A DNA stretch of 64,000 nt, taken from NCBI RefSeq assembly GCF_003435815.1, contig NZ_QTUV01000001.1, positions 572,581 to 636,580 on the forward strand. Reading direction: 5' to 3'. Positions 35,470 through 44,683 of the stretch are shown one piece after another. This DNA is from Dorea sp. AM10-31 (GTDB taxonomy: Bacteria; Bacillota; Clostridia; Lachnospirales; Lachnospiraceae). The notes under the pieces were generated by a model that was not told the DNA's origin, did not search any database, and saw nothing but the letters and a program-made list of their open reading frames with translations. The first letter of the stretch is position 1. The number at the start of each line of letters is the position of its first letter. The position numbers and the translations under genes were made by a program.

Positions 35470-37962
35470 TTATTTGATCTCGTCTGTCTCGATGACGAAT
35501 TTTACTGCTCCATCCATAGATTTGTCTCTTCCGCTGTATGTCTTGTAAGCACACTTGTCAGAAGTCAGTGCATCGAAACGATCCAGAACATCACCGAGTT
35601 CATCCTCGAATGTGCTCTTTAACTTGCCTGTTCCTTCTTTCTGGAATTTATCTGCTCCGTTTGCAAGCTCCTCTGCTCCTGAGCTTAACTTATCAGCTCC
35701 TGAGCGAAGCTCATCGCTGTTAGAAGAAAGCTTTGCAGATCCTTCGCTTAACTGTGAGCCAAGTGTATTAAGACCGTTTGCAAGCTTGTTTGTTCCGCTC
35801 TGCAGTGTGCTTACTCCGGCTACGAGTGTCGGGCTATTTTTCTTTAATTTCAATGCACCGCCTGTGAGGGCATCATTATAAGAACTGAGCTGTGAAAATC
35901 CTTTGTTCAAAGCAGCAATTCCCTGCTGTGCTTTCGGGAAAGCGACAGAAGTCTTACCATCTAACTCATTGATTCCTCCTGCCAGAGCTACGATACCTTT
36001 GTCTAATCCTTCCATTCCAGCATTCAATGCATCAATCTTTGTTGTAAGGTCTTTCACATCATCCTGTGGAAGCGCATCTTTTCCTTTTGCGATAGCATCC
36101 AGTTTTTTCTGCATCTCCGGAAGCTGTACCTGAAGTGCCATAGCTGTGTTTTCAAATGTTGTACCCTGTTTCTGAATATCAGCTGCAATCTTCTGAATGT
36201 TTGTCGGATCTACAGATGGCATTGTAATGCTGACTTTATCCTGTTTCTTTAATGCATCGATATCTTTTGTTGCGTCTTTCGCATCTTTTAATGCATTGAT
36301 GGACTCATTCAGCTCTTTCTTCTCTGCGGCTGTTGCATTTTCTTTCTGTTTCTCTAATGCTGCAACAGAGCTGTCGATCTGCTTCTTGCTCTTCTCGGAA
36401 GCTGTCTGTGCTTTATCTACCGCATCATTGTAATCTGTAATGGATTTATTTAATTCTGTAACTTTTGCTTCGCAGGCTTTCTGTAAATTACCAAGCTGCG
36501 TATTGATTGTACCTAATTCTTTCTGTAAGCTTTCAAGATCTGTACCGATCTGCTGTACCGGTGCAGCAATTCCTGTATTCATTGCTGTCTGCAGGCTTTC
36601 TGTCTCTGCGATCATCTCCTTACCGGTTTTTACCATTCCGTCAACCTGTGTAAGTAATGTCTGTACTTCTTTGCTTCCAAGCGTTTCTTTCAGCTGCTTT
36701 GTTCCGGCTGCAAGCTGTGCGGAAGCAACCGTTAAGTCTTCTTTTGCCTCTCCCTTACCGTCTGTAGAAGCTTTCATTTTGTCGATCGCTCCCTGAATCT
36801 TTGTAAGGCCATCGCTCAATGTTGTAAGTTGTTTTGCTCCTTTGGCAAGCTTCTTCTCGCCACCTACATAAGATGTAACTCCATTTGCAAGAGTTGTTGT
36901 TCCTTTTGCGTAGTCATTGACACCTTTTACAACTTTGTTGACACCATTTACATACTCTGTAACACTGCCGCTTAATTCTCCGTCTTTGCTTAAATATTTC
37001 TGGATCGCATCATTTAACGTATCTGCACCTTCTGTGTAGCTGTCCACTCCGTTTGCAAGTGTCTTTGTTCCATCGGAAAGTGTGTCCGATCCGCTTACAA
37101 GCTCCAGTGCTGCATCATCGAGTTCGTCGAGTGCATCCTGAAGGGAATCCATATCTGTAATGTTATCAAGATCTAAGTCCTTTGTAAGGTCGCTCAAGCC
37201 TACTGTAAATGTGGATGACATTTCAAAATCTGTTACATCTGCTTCTACTTCCAGGCTCTCTGGAATTGTAAGATCATCTGCATTTTTGATATCATCAATG
37301 TTCAAGCTTTCTTTTAATCCCGGCATACCAAATCCAACAACAATACTTCTGTTTCCATCAGAAATAACTTTTCCGTTATCGATCGTAACATTTGTGAAGT
37401 TGTCATTTGGAAGAATCATACCCGTCATCATTACGAAAACTGTATACATGTCTTCTGTCTTGCCATTTACTTCCACATTCTTCTTGGATTTATTTTCATA
37501 GTTTACTTTAATTTTCAGATGTCCGCTTTTACCTTTCAACTTGTTCGGCTGAATCTCTTTGCCATCCAGGTAATAAGTGAGTTTTACGGATACCGGAAGT
37601 TCTTTGTCGGTTGTTCCCTGATAATAAATGTCTTTTCCATCTGTATTCCATGTAATTTTGTCACCGTCTGCTGTATATTTCTCATCACCTTTGACATTCT
37701 TAATGTCATTCAGTGTACTCTTGTCTGTAAGTTTTCCGGAAACATCACCGGAATTTTTCAGCCAGTTGGATACAGTAATTTCATCTGTATTACCGGCTGC
37801 ATCTGCATTTACATACACAGTTTCTTCTTTATATAATTTGTCATCATTATCTTTTTTATCAGAACTTGCAGCATATACCGGCATCGCACCTACCATAACC
37901 GACATTCCTACAGCAAGAGAAGTTGTGAGTCCACGTTTGATCAATTTACTATTTCTATTCAT
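35470..37962 (-). CDS. Secreted YhgE/Pip-like protein with Leu-x-x-Gly heptads, partner of MMPL exporter
   Basis: The 830-residue protein has a signal peptide (1-31), an N-terminal beta domain (about 40-260), and long stretches of alternating Leu-Ala-x-Gly heptads (about 280-420 and 690-790). An alpha-helical coiled-coil core lies between them (430-660). No clear C-terminal membrane segment is seen. This architecture occurs next to MMPL/RND-type exporters in Firmicutes, where it may act as a periplasmic-side adaptor or peptidoglycan-spanning channel. It follows the MMPL gene by 21 bp, in one operon. The start has an AAGGAAG site. The exported substrate is unknown. Confidence 0.82.
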   Translation of the reverse strand: MNRNSKLIKRGLTTSLAVGMSVMVGAMPVYAASSDKKDNDDKLYKEETVYVNADAAGNTDEITVSNWLKNSGDVSGKLTDKSTLNDIKNVKGDEKYTADGDKITWNTDGKDIYYQGTTDKELPVSVKLTYYLDGKEIQPNKLKGKSGHLKIKVNYENKSKKNVEVNGKTEDMYTVFVMMTGMILPNDNFTNVTIDNGKVISDGNRSIVVGFGMPGLKESLNIDDIKNADDLTIPESLEVEADVTDFEMSSTFTVGLSDLTKDLDLDNITDMDSLQDALDELDDAALELVSGSDTLSDGTKTLANGVDSYTEGADTLNDAIQKYLSKDGELSGSVTEYVNGVNKVVKGVNDYAKGTTTLANGVTSYVGGEKKLAKGAKQLTTLSDGLTKIQGAIDKMKASTDGKGEAKEDLTVASAQLAAGTKQLKETLGSKEVQTLLTQVDGMVKTGKEMIAETESLQTAMNTGIAAPVQQIGTDLESLQKELGTINTQLGNLQKACEAKVTELNKSITDYNDAVDKAQTASEKSKKQIDSSVAALEKQKENATAAEKKELNESINALKDAKDATKDIDALKKQDKVSITMPSVDPTNIQKIAADIQKQGTTFENTAMALQVQLPEMQKKLDAIAKGKDALPQDDVKDLTTKIDALNAGMEGLDKGIVALAGGINELDGKTSVAFPKAQQGIAALNKGFSQLSSYNDALTGGALKLKKNSPTLVAGVSTLQSGTNKLANGLNTLGSQLSEGSAKLSSNSDELRSGADKLSSGAEELANGADKFQKEGTGKLKSTFEDELGDVLDRFDALTSDKCAYKTYSGRDKSMDGAVKFVIETDEIK

Positions 37963-37983
37963 GCTTCTTACTTCCTTTCTACC

Positions 37984-40092
37984 TTACTTCGCCTCTGCGG
38001 CATACACATCATTTCCTACCATTTTCTTATCATCAAGGAAACCAATGGATGTCTTGCAGATTACTTTGTCAAAAATCATAAACATTGCCGGCAGTACAAA
38101 AAGTACGACTACCATACTGATGATAGCGCCTCGCGCTAACAGTGTACAGATAGATCCGATCATCTCAACCTTTGAGTAACATGCAACACCAAATGTTGCT
38201 GCGAAGAAACTCAGTCCACTACTGATGATAGATTCCATACTTGTCTTGTGCGCAATGCTGATTGCTTCCATCTTCTGCTTGCCGTGCTGTCGTTCACGCT
38301 GATAACGGGTTGTCATCAGGATCGCGTAATCAACGGTTGCTCCTAACTGGATCGCTCCGATAACGATGCTGGCAACGAACGGAAGACTGATTCCCTGATA
38401 ATAAGGAATCGCCATATTTACCATAATTGCAAATTCAATAACAGATACCAGGATGATCGGCAACGAAATGGATTTGAAAATCACCATAATAATGATGAAA
38501 ATGGCTGCAATGGAAATTGCATTTACTCTTACAAGGTCTGTATCTGTAACATCCTGTAAGTCTTTCATCAGTGGTGCTTCACCAATCACCATTCCTGATT
38601 TATCATATTTCTTAACGATCTTATCAACCTTTTTGATCTGTGCATTTACCTGGTCGGTTGCTGATTCATATTCAGAACCTACGAATGCAAGTTCGTAATT
38701 ATCACTTTTAAGCATCTTCTTAATGTCCTTCGGAATCATAGAATCCGGAACGCTTGGTCCAATCAAGGAGTTCATGCTGATTGTCCATTTAACACCCTCG
38801 ACCTTATCGATCTCATCAAACATCTTCTGCTTATCCAGTGAATCCATGTTCTTATCCATCATGACGATATGCATGTTGTTCATATTAAAGTCTTTCTTAA
38901 GTTCTGCATTCGCTACGTTACTGTCCAGTGTAGACGGCAATGAATCAGCAATGTTGTAATAAATCTTTGTATGATTGTTACCATAAATAGCCGGAAGCAA
39001 TAATACAAGGAAGATTACAATCCATGCTTTGTAATGCTTGGTAATAAATGCGGATGGCTTATCCATATGCGCCAGCAGCAGCTTGTGCTGTGTCTTATCG
39101 ATCGCCTTATCAAAGAACAATACGAGTGACGGAAGCACAGTTACACAACAGATAACTCCAATCACAACACCCTTTGCCATAACGATTCCAAGGTCACGTC
39201 CAAGTGCAAATGTCATAACACAAAGTGCAACAAATCCGGCTACGGTTGTAACAGAACTTCCCGCTACAGACTTGAATGTGTTGGAAATGGCATGCCCCAT
39301 GGCACGTTCTTTCTCACCAGGGAACCTCTTCTTATTTTCTTCGTAACTGTTCAGCAGGAAGATAGAATAGTCCATCGTAACTCCAAGTTGCAGTACCGCT
39401 GTCAATGCCTGCGTAATATAGGAAGTTTCTCCGAGGATAATATTACTTCCCAGATTATACAAAATCGCAAGTCCGATACTGAGCAAGAATAAAACAGGAA
39501 CGACAAAAGATCCACATGTCAGCTCCAGAACAATCAGACTCAGAACTGCTGCAATGACCACATATACTGGCAGTTCCTGCATTGCTATGTTCTTAATATC
39601 TGTAACAATTCCTGTCATACCGCTGATGAAGCACTGCTTATTCGCCACATGACGAAGCTGTGTCAATGCATCCATCGCATCATCTGAGGATGTTGTATTA
39701 TCGAATAATACTAACATCATTGTTGCATCGCCTTTGAAAAATGACTCTCTTAAATCCTTCGGGATCATCTCTACCGGAAGGCTAATATCTGCAACATCAT
39801 CATACCATAACACGTCCTTTACGTGTTTGACCTTACTGAATTTTTCTTTCATTTGCTGGACGTCTTTCAATTCCATGTCCTTCACAACCACCATGGAGAA
39901 TGCTCCCATGCCATATTCATCTACGAGAATATCCTGGCCTTTTACCGTCTCCAGATGTTCCGGAAGATAACTCAGCAGATCATAATTAACTCTCGTCTTC
40001 ACTACTCCGATTGCTGACGGGATTGTCAGCAGCAATGCGAGAATCAGCACAATTACTCGGTGCTTTGCAATCCACTTTCCTACCTTAACCAT
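37984..40092 (-). CDS. MMPL/RND-superfamily exporter
   Basis: This is a 702-residue, roughly 12-TM member of the MMPL family with two halves of similar layout. Each half has a large extracytoplasmic loop after its first TM ('TRVNYDLLSYLPEHLETVKGQD' in two pieces, and 'HTKIYYNIADSLPSTLDSN'). Conserved segments are 'LGVTMDYSIFLLNSYEE' (about 240-256) and 'LGATVDYAILMTTRYQ' (near 595). Such proteins use the proton gradient to move lipids, hydrophobic compounds or peptides. It is divergent from a TetR-type repressor, with operators in the shared promoter. Ribosome site: AAGGAGATGATACAAC before ATG. Confidence 0.9.
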   Translation of the reverse strand: MVKVGKWIAKHRVIVLILALLLTIPSAIGVVKTRVNYDLLSYLPEHLETVKGQDILVDEYGMGAFSMVVVKDMELKDVQQMKEKFSKVKHVKDVLWYDDVADISLPVEMIPKDLRESFFKGDATMMLVLFDNTTSSDDAMDALTQLRHVANKQCFISGMTGIVTDIKNIAMQELPVYVVIAAVLSLIVLELTCGSFVVPVLFLLSIGLAILYNLGSNIILGETSYITQALTAVLQLGVTMDYSIFLLNSYEENKKRFPGEKERAMGHAISNTFKSVAGSSVTTVAGFVALCVMTFALGRDLGIVMAKGVVIGVICCVTVLPSLVLFFDKAIDKTQHKLLLAHMDKPSAFITKHYKAWIVIFLVLLLPAIYGNNHTKIYYNIADSLPSTLDSNVANAELKKDFNMNNMHIVMMDKNMDSLDKQKMFDEIDKVEGVKWTISMNSLIGPSVPDSMIPKDIKKMLKSDNYELAFVGSEYESATDQVNAQIKKVDKIVKKYDKSGMVIGEAPLMKDLQDVTDTDLVRVNAISIAAIFIIIMVIFKSISLPIILVSVIEFAIMVNMAIPYYQGISLPFVASIVIGAIQLGATVDYAILMTTRYQRERQHGKQKMEAISIAHKTSMESIISSGLSFFAATFGVACYSKVEMIGSICTLLARGAIISMVVVLFVLPAMFMIFDKVICKTSIGFLDDKKMVGNDVYAAEAK

Positions 40093-40139
40093 TGTTGTAT
40101 CATCTCCTTAATACTCTTCATAAATCTCTTTCGTAGTAT

Positions 40140-40167
40140 AGTATACACTAAAATGACTTTTAGTCAA
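40140..40167 (-). promoter_or_regulatory. Promoter of the MMPL operon with embedded operator
   Basis: On the minus strand TTGACT (40162-40167) and TATACT (40140-40145) are 16 bases apart. The dyad TAAAATGACTTTTA (40149-40162) fills the spacer, so bound repressor would block polymerase. Confidence 0.65.
40149..40162. promoter_or_regulatory. Operator 1 for the TetR-type repressor
   Basis: TAAAATGACTTTTA is a dyad with TAAAA/TTTTA arms. A closely matching sequence occurs in reverse orientation at 40187-40204, about 41 bp away centre to centre. The repetition in a TetR/MMPL divergent promoter supports a repressor-binding role. Confidence 0.6.
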
Positions 40168-40186
40168 TCTTTTTTATATAAAAAAT

Positions 40187-40204
40187 GAAAAAAAGTCATT
40201 TTTC
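40187..40204. promoter_or_regulatory. Operator 2 for the TetR-type repressor
   Basis: GAAAAAAAGTCATTTTTC matches the inverse complement of operator 1 over its core, AAAAGTCATTTT. It lies directly before a TTGACA -35 box of the plus-strand tetR promoter, fitting autoregulation. Confidence 0.6.
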
Positions 40205-40233
40205 TTGACATGCAAGTAAAAATAACCTACCAT
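40205..40233 (+). promoter_or_regulatory. Promoter of the TetR-type regulator gene
   Basis: TTGACA (40205-40210) is followed after 17 bases by TACCAT (40228-40233), a 4-of-6 match to the -10 consensus. The operator 2 dyad adjoins the -35 box. Confidence 0.55.
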
Positions 40234-40306
40234 ATAAATGTAAAACTTACGTAAAAGGACAAACAGTTCCTATTAATATATGTAATTAGGATAAGAAGGA
40301 ATGATT

Positions 40307-40921
40307 ATGGGAAAAGTAGACGATAATAAAAAGCAAAAAAAACATACTCTGTTGCGGGCGGCTTTTCAGTTATTTACAGAAAAAGGATTTTCCAAGACAA
40401 CTGTCGCTGACATCGTAGATCGCGCCGGGCTTGCCAAAGGTACTTTTTATCTGTACTTCAAAGACAAGTTTGACCTGCGCGATAAACTGATCGCATACAA
40501 AGCTACGCAGCTTTTCAACGATGCGCACTTAGAGTTGGATAAAGCAAATGTGCCAACATTTGAAGACGAAGTATTATTTATGACAGATTACATTATAGGA
40601 AGATTTATGACCGATGAACCGTTGATCCAGTTCGTTGCGAAGAATCTATCCTGGGGAATTTTCCAGGCAGAAGTATCGAACGGTGCCAGCGTACTGCCAC
40701 AGGCATTTTTTGACCATTACTTAGAATCACTGGAACGTTATCATGTCAACTGTACGTCACCAAGCCTTATGCTCTATACGATCATTGAGCTGATCGGCTC
40801 CACAAGTTACAGCTGCATCTTAAAACAGACACCGGTATCGATGGAAGAATATATGCCATATCTTCACGAGACATTAAAGAAGATCATCGAAGTATTTACT
40901 GTAAAAGAAGATGCCGAATAA
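40307..40921 (+). CDS. TetR/AcrR-family transcriptional regulator
   Basis: The start at 40307 (MGKVDDNKKQKK) has GAAGGA 6 bases upstream; an ATG two codons earlier is too close to that site. The 204-residue protein has a TetR HTH at about 14-58 ('RAAFQLFTEKGFSKTTVADI' and 'GLAKGTFYLYFKDKFDL'). An all-helical ligand domain follows. It is divergent from the MMPL exporter and two matching dyads lie between them. It is therefore the probable repressor of the exporter operon and of itself. The inducing compound is unknown. A perfect terminator follows. Confidence 0.9.
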   Translation: MGKVDDNKKQKKHTLLRAAFQLFTEKGFSKTTVADIVDRAGLAKGTFYLYFKDKFDLRDKLIAYKATQLFNDAHLELDKANVPTFEDEVLFMTDYIIGRFMTDEPLIQFVAKNLSWGIFQAEVSNGASVLPQAFFDHYLESLERYHVNCTSPSLMLYTIIELIGSTSYSCILKQTPVSMEEYMPYLHETLKKIIEVFTVKEDAE

Positions 40922-40933
40922 CACACCAAATGT

Positions 40934-40975
40934 AAAAATCGCTTAGACCTTTTTTCTCAGGTCTAAGCGATTTTT
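40934..40975 (+). terminator. Strong intrinsic terminator after the TetR-type gene
   Basis: A perfect 17-bp stem is formed by 40934-40950 (AAAAATCGCTTAGACCT) and 40959-40975 around an eight-base loop, with T-runs in both directions. The 40976-41093 stretch behind it holds no gene; a partial GTGCC/GGCAC stem is present there but nothing recognisable. Confidence 0.9.
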
Positions 40976-41093
40976 CTTTGGCAGCTTCTTTGCAAGTGCC
41001 GAAGTTGGCCAGTGATATGTCTTGGCACAACTGTTATCTTCCCGGGAGGGAGTGCATCCATCCTAAGAATGCCTTCTGCAATCCTGTCTCTGA

Positions 41094-42386
41094 CTATCTC
41101 AACTTATCTTCGAAAATCTCTACGATCGTCTTCTCTGTCGCTACCATTCCCGGCGATGCAATAAGTCCCATGTTGCGCATCGTCTCTTCCGGTGTCGCCC
41201 CGTTGATACCATGAGCCTTGTCGATATGAACGCCTTCAAGTGCAAATTCTACTGATCGAAATGCTGTGTCACAGGCAGCCACACCTTTCATCGTACAGCC
41301 CTGGTTTCCGCCATCGCAGATCATGCCGGTAATGGAAGATGCCATATTGTTGAGGGTATATTCCAGTTCCTTTAATCTGCCACCCTTCATGTAGCAGACT
41401 CCGCAAGCCATACCAGATCCTGCCGCGATCGCGCATCCGCAAAATGCAGACAATCTTCCGGAGTACTCTTTAATATAAGTGCAGACAAGATAGCTCAACA
41501 TTGTCGCACGATACAAAATTTCTTCACTCAAGTGGTTAATCTTGTACACACCATAGAGTGGCATTGTAGCGATAATTCCATGTGCGCCGGAACCGGTAAT
41601 ACTCATTGCCGGTTTGTCGAGTCCGATCACGCGTGCCTCGATGGCTGCATTGCAAAGAAGAGACGCTGTATTCTTCTCATCGTCGGAAATCTCTTTGCCA
41701 CCGTTCATTGCAAGAAGCGTTCTTGCAAATGTCGTGCGTGGATTTTCAAGTCCTTCGTGGAATAATTCCAGGTTTACTTTGTAAGCTTCTTTTACAAATT
41801 CAATCTCTTCCACCGGCACCGTTTCTACATATTCTAAGATTTCCTTCAATGTGTAGCCGTGAATAGAATGTACCGCTTCCTTTGCGTCCGCCTCTGTCGT
41901 ATCTGCGGCATGCTCTGCCTCACTCTCCTCCAGCACCTCCCCATTTACTTCAATCTTCGTAATATTCGTGTGAGAATCACGGATCGTAACTATTGCCTTA
42001 TCGCTTTCCGTCTCCACTGTTGCCTGGATAAAGATACGACTTGTAATACCGCTTAACTCGACGGTGATCTTACCTTCGTCAATGAGCTTTTGTGCGGTAA
42101 CATTGTCTTCTGGTTTTACATCTGCCAGCGATTCCAATCCTTTTTCTGCATTTCCAGCCACGTAGCCGAGTGCTGCAGCAAACACATTGCCCACTTCATT
42201 GGAATTCGGAATTCCACACGTAAATGCATTCTTATACATTCCACTGTTCATTGCAACATTTACATGTTTTAATTCTCCTTTTGTGTAGGAACGTGCCTTC
42301 GCTACACTGAATGCGATCGCTCCCGGCTCCGTCACACCAAGTGCCGGAAGCATGTCCGCTTTGATTAATTTTGTCAGTTCATTCAT
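41094..42386 (-). CDS. Cysteine desulfidase family protein (UPF0597, serine dehydratase-like)
   Basis: The 430-residue protein belongs to the UPF0597/YhaM family related to L-cysteine desulfidase and the alpha subunit of iron-sulfur serine dehydratase. Conserved cysteines that could hold a [4Fe-4S] cluster are visible in CGCAIAAGSGMACGVC and CDGGNQGC near the C-terminus. 'ALGVTEPGAIAFSVAKAR' (residues 15-32) is the family N-terminal motif. The reaction would convert L-cysteine to pyruvate, sulfide and ammonia. It is 38 bp downstream of an NhaC-family antiporter gene, so the transporter may bring in or expel a related amino acid or ion. A strong AAAGGAGG site precedes the ATG. Confidence 0.88.
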   Translation of the reverse strand: MNELTKLIKADMLPALGVTEPGAIAFSVAKARSYTKGELKHVNVAMNSGMYKNAFTCGIPNSNEVGNVFAAALGYVAGNAEKGLESLADVKPEDNVTAQKLIDEGKITVELSGITSRIFIQATVETESDKAIVTIRDSHTNITKIEVNGEVLEESEAEHAADTTEADAKEAVHSIHGYTLKEILEYVETVPVEEIEFVKEAYKVNLELFHEGLENPRTTFARTLLAMNGGKEISDDEKNTASLLCNAAIEARVIGLDKPAMSITGSGAHGIIATMPLYGVYKINHLSEEILYRATMLSYLVCTYIKEYSGRLSAFCGCAIAAGSGMACGVCYMKGGRLKELEYTLNNMASSITGMICDGGNQGCTMKGVAACDTAFRSVEFALEGVHIDKAHGINGATPEETMRNMGLIASPGMVATEKTIVEIFEDKLR

Positions 42387-42424
42387 TTTAAAATTTACCT
42401 CCTTTGCATTTGAAAACTGCTCTC

Positions 42425-43876
42425 TTATTTATTCGGATTCTTTTTTGCTTCGATATACTCTCCATTTCTTCCTTCGAATGCTCTTCCCTTTCCGGTAATG
42501 CAGCTTACAAGCATCACTGCCCAGATTGCCCAGCTGTAAAACGTCGTAGCAATCATGTCTCCTGCGCCAAGCTTCGGAAGAAATGCATATGCATCTGTCT
42601 GCGAAGAGATTCCACCAAGCAAAAGTAATACACATCCGCCGAATGGAAGGAAAAATGGAAATGAGCAAATGGTTGTCGCAAGTATATTTGCTCTTCTATA
42701 TGGATGAATGTCATTTTTCTTACCGATCGCATTCATAAATGGAGCTACACATATATTTGCAATTGTGTTGATTGCAGCAATCAGAATACCAAACACGGTA
42801 GACAGGCAGAACATCGAAATTTCCGCGCCTCTTTCTGTTTTGATGACCGAATTGTTCAGCCAATCTACAACTGCCTCCATGCATCCGGATGCTATAAGTA
42901 GCTCTCCCATAGATACAACGATCATTAGCAGGATCGATACATTAAACATACCTGACACTCCACTTGTGATCGTTCCGCTGATTGCGCCGTCTTTGATGCA
43001 GATCAGATCGGTCGGTTTGAAAAGCTTTGCTCCCAATCCGATCACAATAGCCAGAATGCTGCCCGTTCCGAGACTGGCAAATATATTTACTCCTTTTACA
43101 GCCAGAATAATAACTACCAGTGTAGGTATCAGAAGTAACAATCCTTGTGGCATCTGATACTGCTTCAACAGATTTTCCGCTTCTGTCGGATCCAGTGTAT
43201 TTCCGGAACCGCCAAATACAAAAAACAATACTGCTGCAATGATCGCAGCGATAAAAACATATTTATATCTGCATTTTACGGTGCCACCGATGCTTGCCGC
43301 TCCATTTGTATATTTATACTCCTGAGAGGTTGCTGCAATGATCGTTGTATCCGATACCGGTGCGAAGTTATCACCAAATGCTGCTCCAGATAAGATCGCA
43401 CCTGCCAGAACCGCCGGGTTGCATCCTAATAAAATGCCTGCCGGATATAAAATAAAGCACATCGTTGAAATCGTTCCAAACCCAGATCCTGTTGCCACTG
43501 CAAACAATGCCGAAAAAACAAATGCGCATACTGTAAATACAGCTCCGGACACTCCAAGTTTTACGGAAACCCATACAAGTCCTTCTACAATATGTCCACT
43601 TTTCAATATGGCTCCATACATTCCCACAACTAACCATAACATCACTGCGGTCATCGCTACTTTCGAACCAAGTCCTTTTAATATAACATCCCAATAACGA
43701 TCCAGATCTTTGCTGAAAAGCATTCCAATCAAAAGTGCGATCACACCTGCTGCAACCATGGCATTAATATCCTGAAAATTTGCGAAAGATAATCCTATCG
43801 TAATAATAATAAATATCGCAAATGGAACCAACGCCATTGCACGTCCCCCGCGGAACGTTAATCTTCTTTCTCCCAT
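42425..43876 (-). CDS. NhaC-family Na+/H+ antiporter-like transporter
   Basis: The 483-residue, roughly 11-12 TM protein has NhaC-family features: 'FAVATGSGFGTISTMCFILYP' near 120, 'LSGAAFGDNFAPVSDTTIIAA' near 165, and 'AAINTIANICVAPFMNA' near 370. The family exchanges Na+ for H+, or organic acids and amino acids in some members. It is in an operon with the cysteine desulfidase family gene, so an amino-acid exchange role is possible. A TATAAGGAGG site precedes the ATG. The leader includes a small inverted repeat. Confidence 0.88.
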   Translation of the reverse strand: MGERRLTFRGGRAMALVPFAIFIIITIGLSFANFQDINAMVAAGVIALLIGMLFSKDLDRYWDVILKGLGSKVAMTAVMLWLVVGMYGAILKSGHIVEGLVWVSVKLGVSGAVFTVCAFVFSALFAVATGSGFGTISTMCFILYPAGILLGCNPAVLAGAILSGAAFGDNFAPVSDTTIIAATSQEYKYTNGAASIGGTVKCRYKYVFIAAIIAAVLFFVFGGSGNTLDPTEAENLLKQYQMPQGLLLLIPTLVVIILAVKGVNIFASLGTGSILAIVIGLGAKLFKPTDLICIKDGAISGTITSGVSGMFNVSILLMIVVSMGELLIASGCMEAVVDWLNNSVIKTERGAEISMFCLSTVFGILIAAINTIANICVAPFMNAIGKKNDIHPYRRANILATTICSFPFFLPFGGCVLLLLGGISSQTDAYAFLPKLGAGDMIATTFYSWAIWAVMLVSCITGKGRAFEGRNGEYIEAKKNPNK

Positions 43877-43902
43877 TTTACTGTCCTCCTTATATTTTGT
43901 GT

Positions 43903-43919
43903 ACAGCTATATCAGCTGT
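43903..43919. promoter_or_regulatory. Short inverted repeat in the leader of the NhaC-family gene
   Basis: ACAGCT and AGCTGT form a perfect dyad with a five-base centre, ACAGCT-ATATC-AGCTGT, starting 27 bases upstream of the ATG. It may be an operator or a small hairpin; no regulator is nearby to assign. Confidence 0.35.
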
Positions 43920-44019
43920 TAGAAAACATACTACTCCACTAGGTTTATCCTGTCTAATACACAAAATTGATAAACTGTAAAAGGTATTTTCTATATAAGA
44001 AGGTCCGCTCGTTCAGATT

Positions 44020-44667
44020 TTATATGTTGAACCATCTCTTAATCGCTTTATGTTCTCCGATTACTAAAATTGTCGCATCCTGCTTCAAAAGCGTATCTGT
44101 GGAAAGGGCGATGTTCACCCCGCCTTTATCTTTCACTGCAATGATATTGATATTATATTTTCTTCGGACATCCAGCTCTCCGATTGTCTTTCCAAGCCAC
44201 TCCTCCGGCACTTCCGCCTCGAAAATTGCGTGGGATGCGTCAATTTCCATATAATCCAAAATGTGGTCTGCCGTGTACCGGATAGATGCCCACTTGGCTA
44301 CCTGGCGTTCCGGGTATACGACCTGATCTGCTCCGTTTCTTAAGAGAAATTTCTTCTGAATATCTCGTTCTGCCCGGGAGATAACAATCTTTGCTCCAAG
44401 CTCTTTTAATAGAGAAGTCGTCTCCAATGAATTTTCAAAATTTGCCGAAATTGTTACAAAACAAATATCAAAATTTCCAATCCCAAGTGATTTTAAGAAG
44501 TCTGCATTTGTGCTGTCTCCAATCTGCGCGTTCGTAACATATGGCAGAATTTCATTTACTCTGTCTTCCTCATCATCAACTGCCATAACCTCATGGCCAA
44601 GCTCATTTAACTCTACGGCGAGATGTCTGCCAAATCTTCCAAGTCCAATAAGTAAAATATTTTTCAT
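44020..44667 (-). CDS. TrkA/KtrA-type potassium uptake regulatory subunit
   Basis: The start at 44667 has GGAGG 9 bases upstream, giving a 215-residue protein that starts with the RCK/TrkA-N Rossmann motif (MKNILLIGLGRFGRHLA; G-x-G-x-x-G). A TrkA-C domain occupies residues 135-215 ('EVPEEWLGKTIGELDVRRK'). It gates the TrkH/KtrB channel in response to nucleotides and perhaps c-di-AMP at its TrkA-C domain. It follows TrkH by 16 bp on the same strand. It is paralogous to the protein at 60059. Confidence 0.92.
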   Translation of the reverse strand: MKNILLIGLGRFGRHLAVELNELGHEVMAVDDEEDRVNEILPYVTNAQIGDSTNADFLKSLGIGNFDICFVTISANFENSLETTSLLKELGAKIVISRAERDIQKKFLLRNGADQVVYPERQVAKWASIRYTADHILDYMEIDASHAIFEAEVPEEWLGKTIGELDVRRKYNINIIAVKDKGGVNIALSTDTLLKQDATILVIGEHKAIKRWFNI

Positions 44668-44683
44668 GTCTATTTCCTCCAAA

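Noticed and set aside
40976..41093. Structured RNA or riboswitch after the TetR-type gene terminator
   Set aside because: A GTGCC/GGCAC pairing is present but no known riboswitch core or downstream gene in the right orientation was found.
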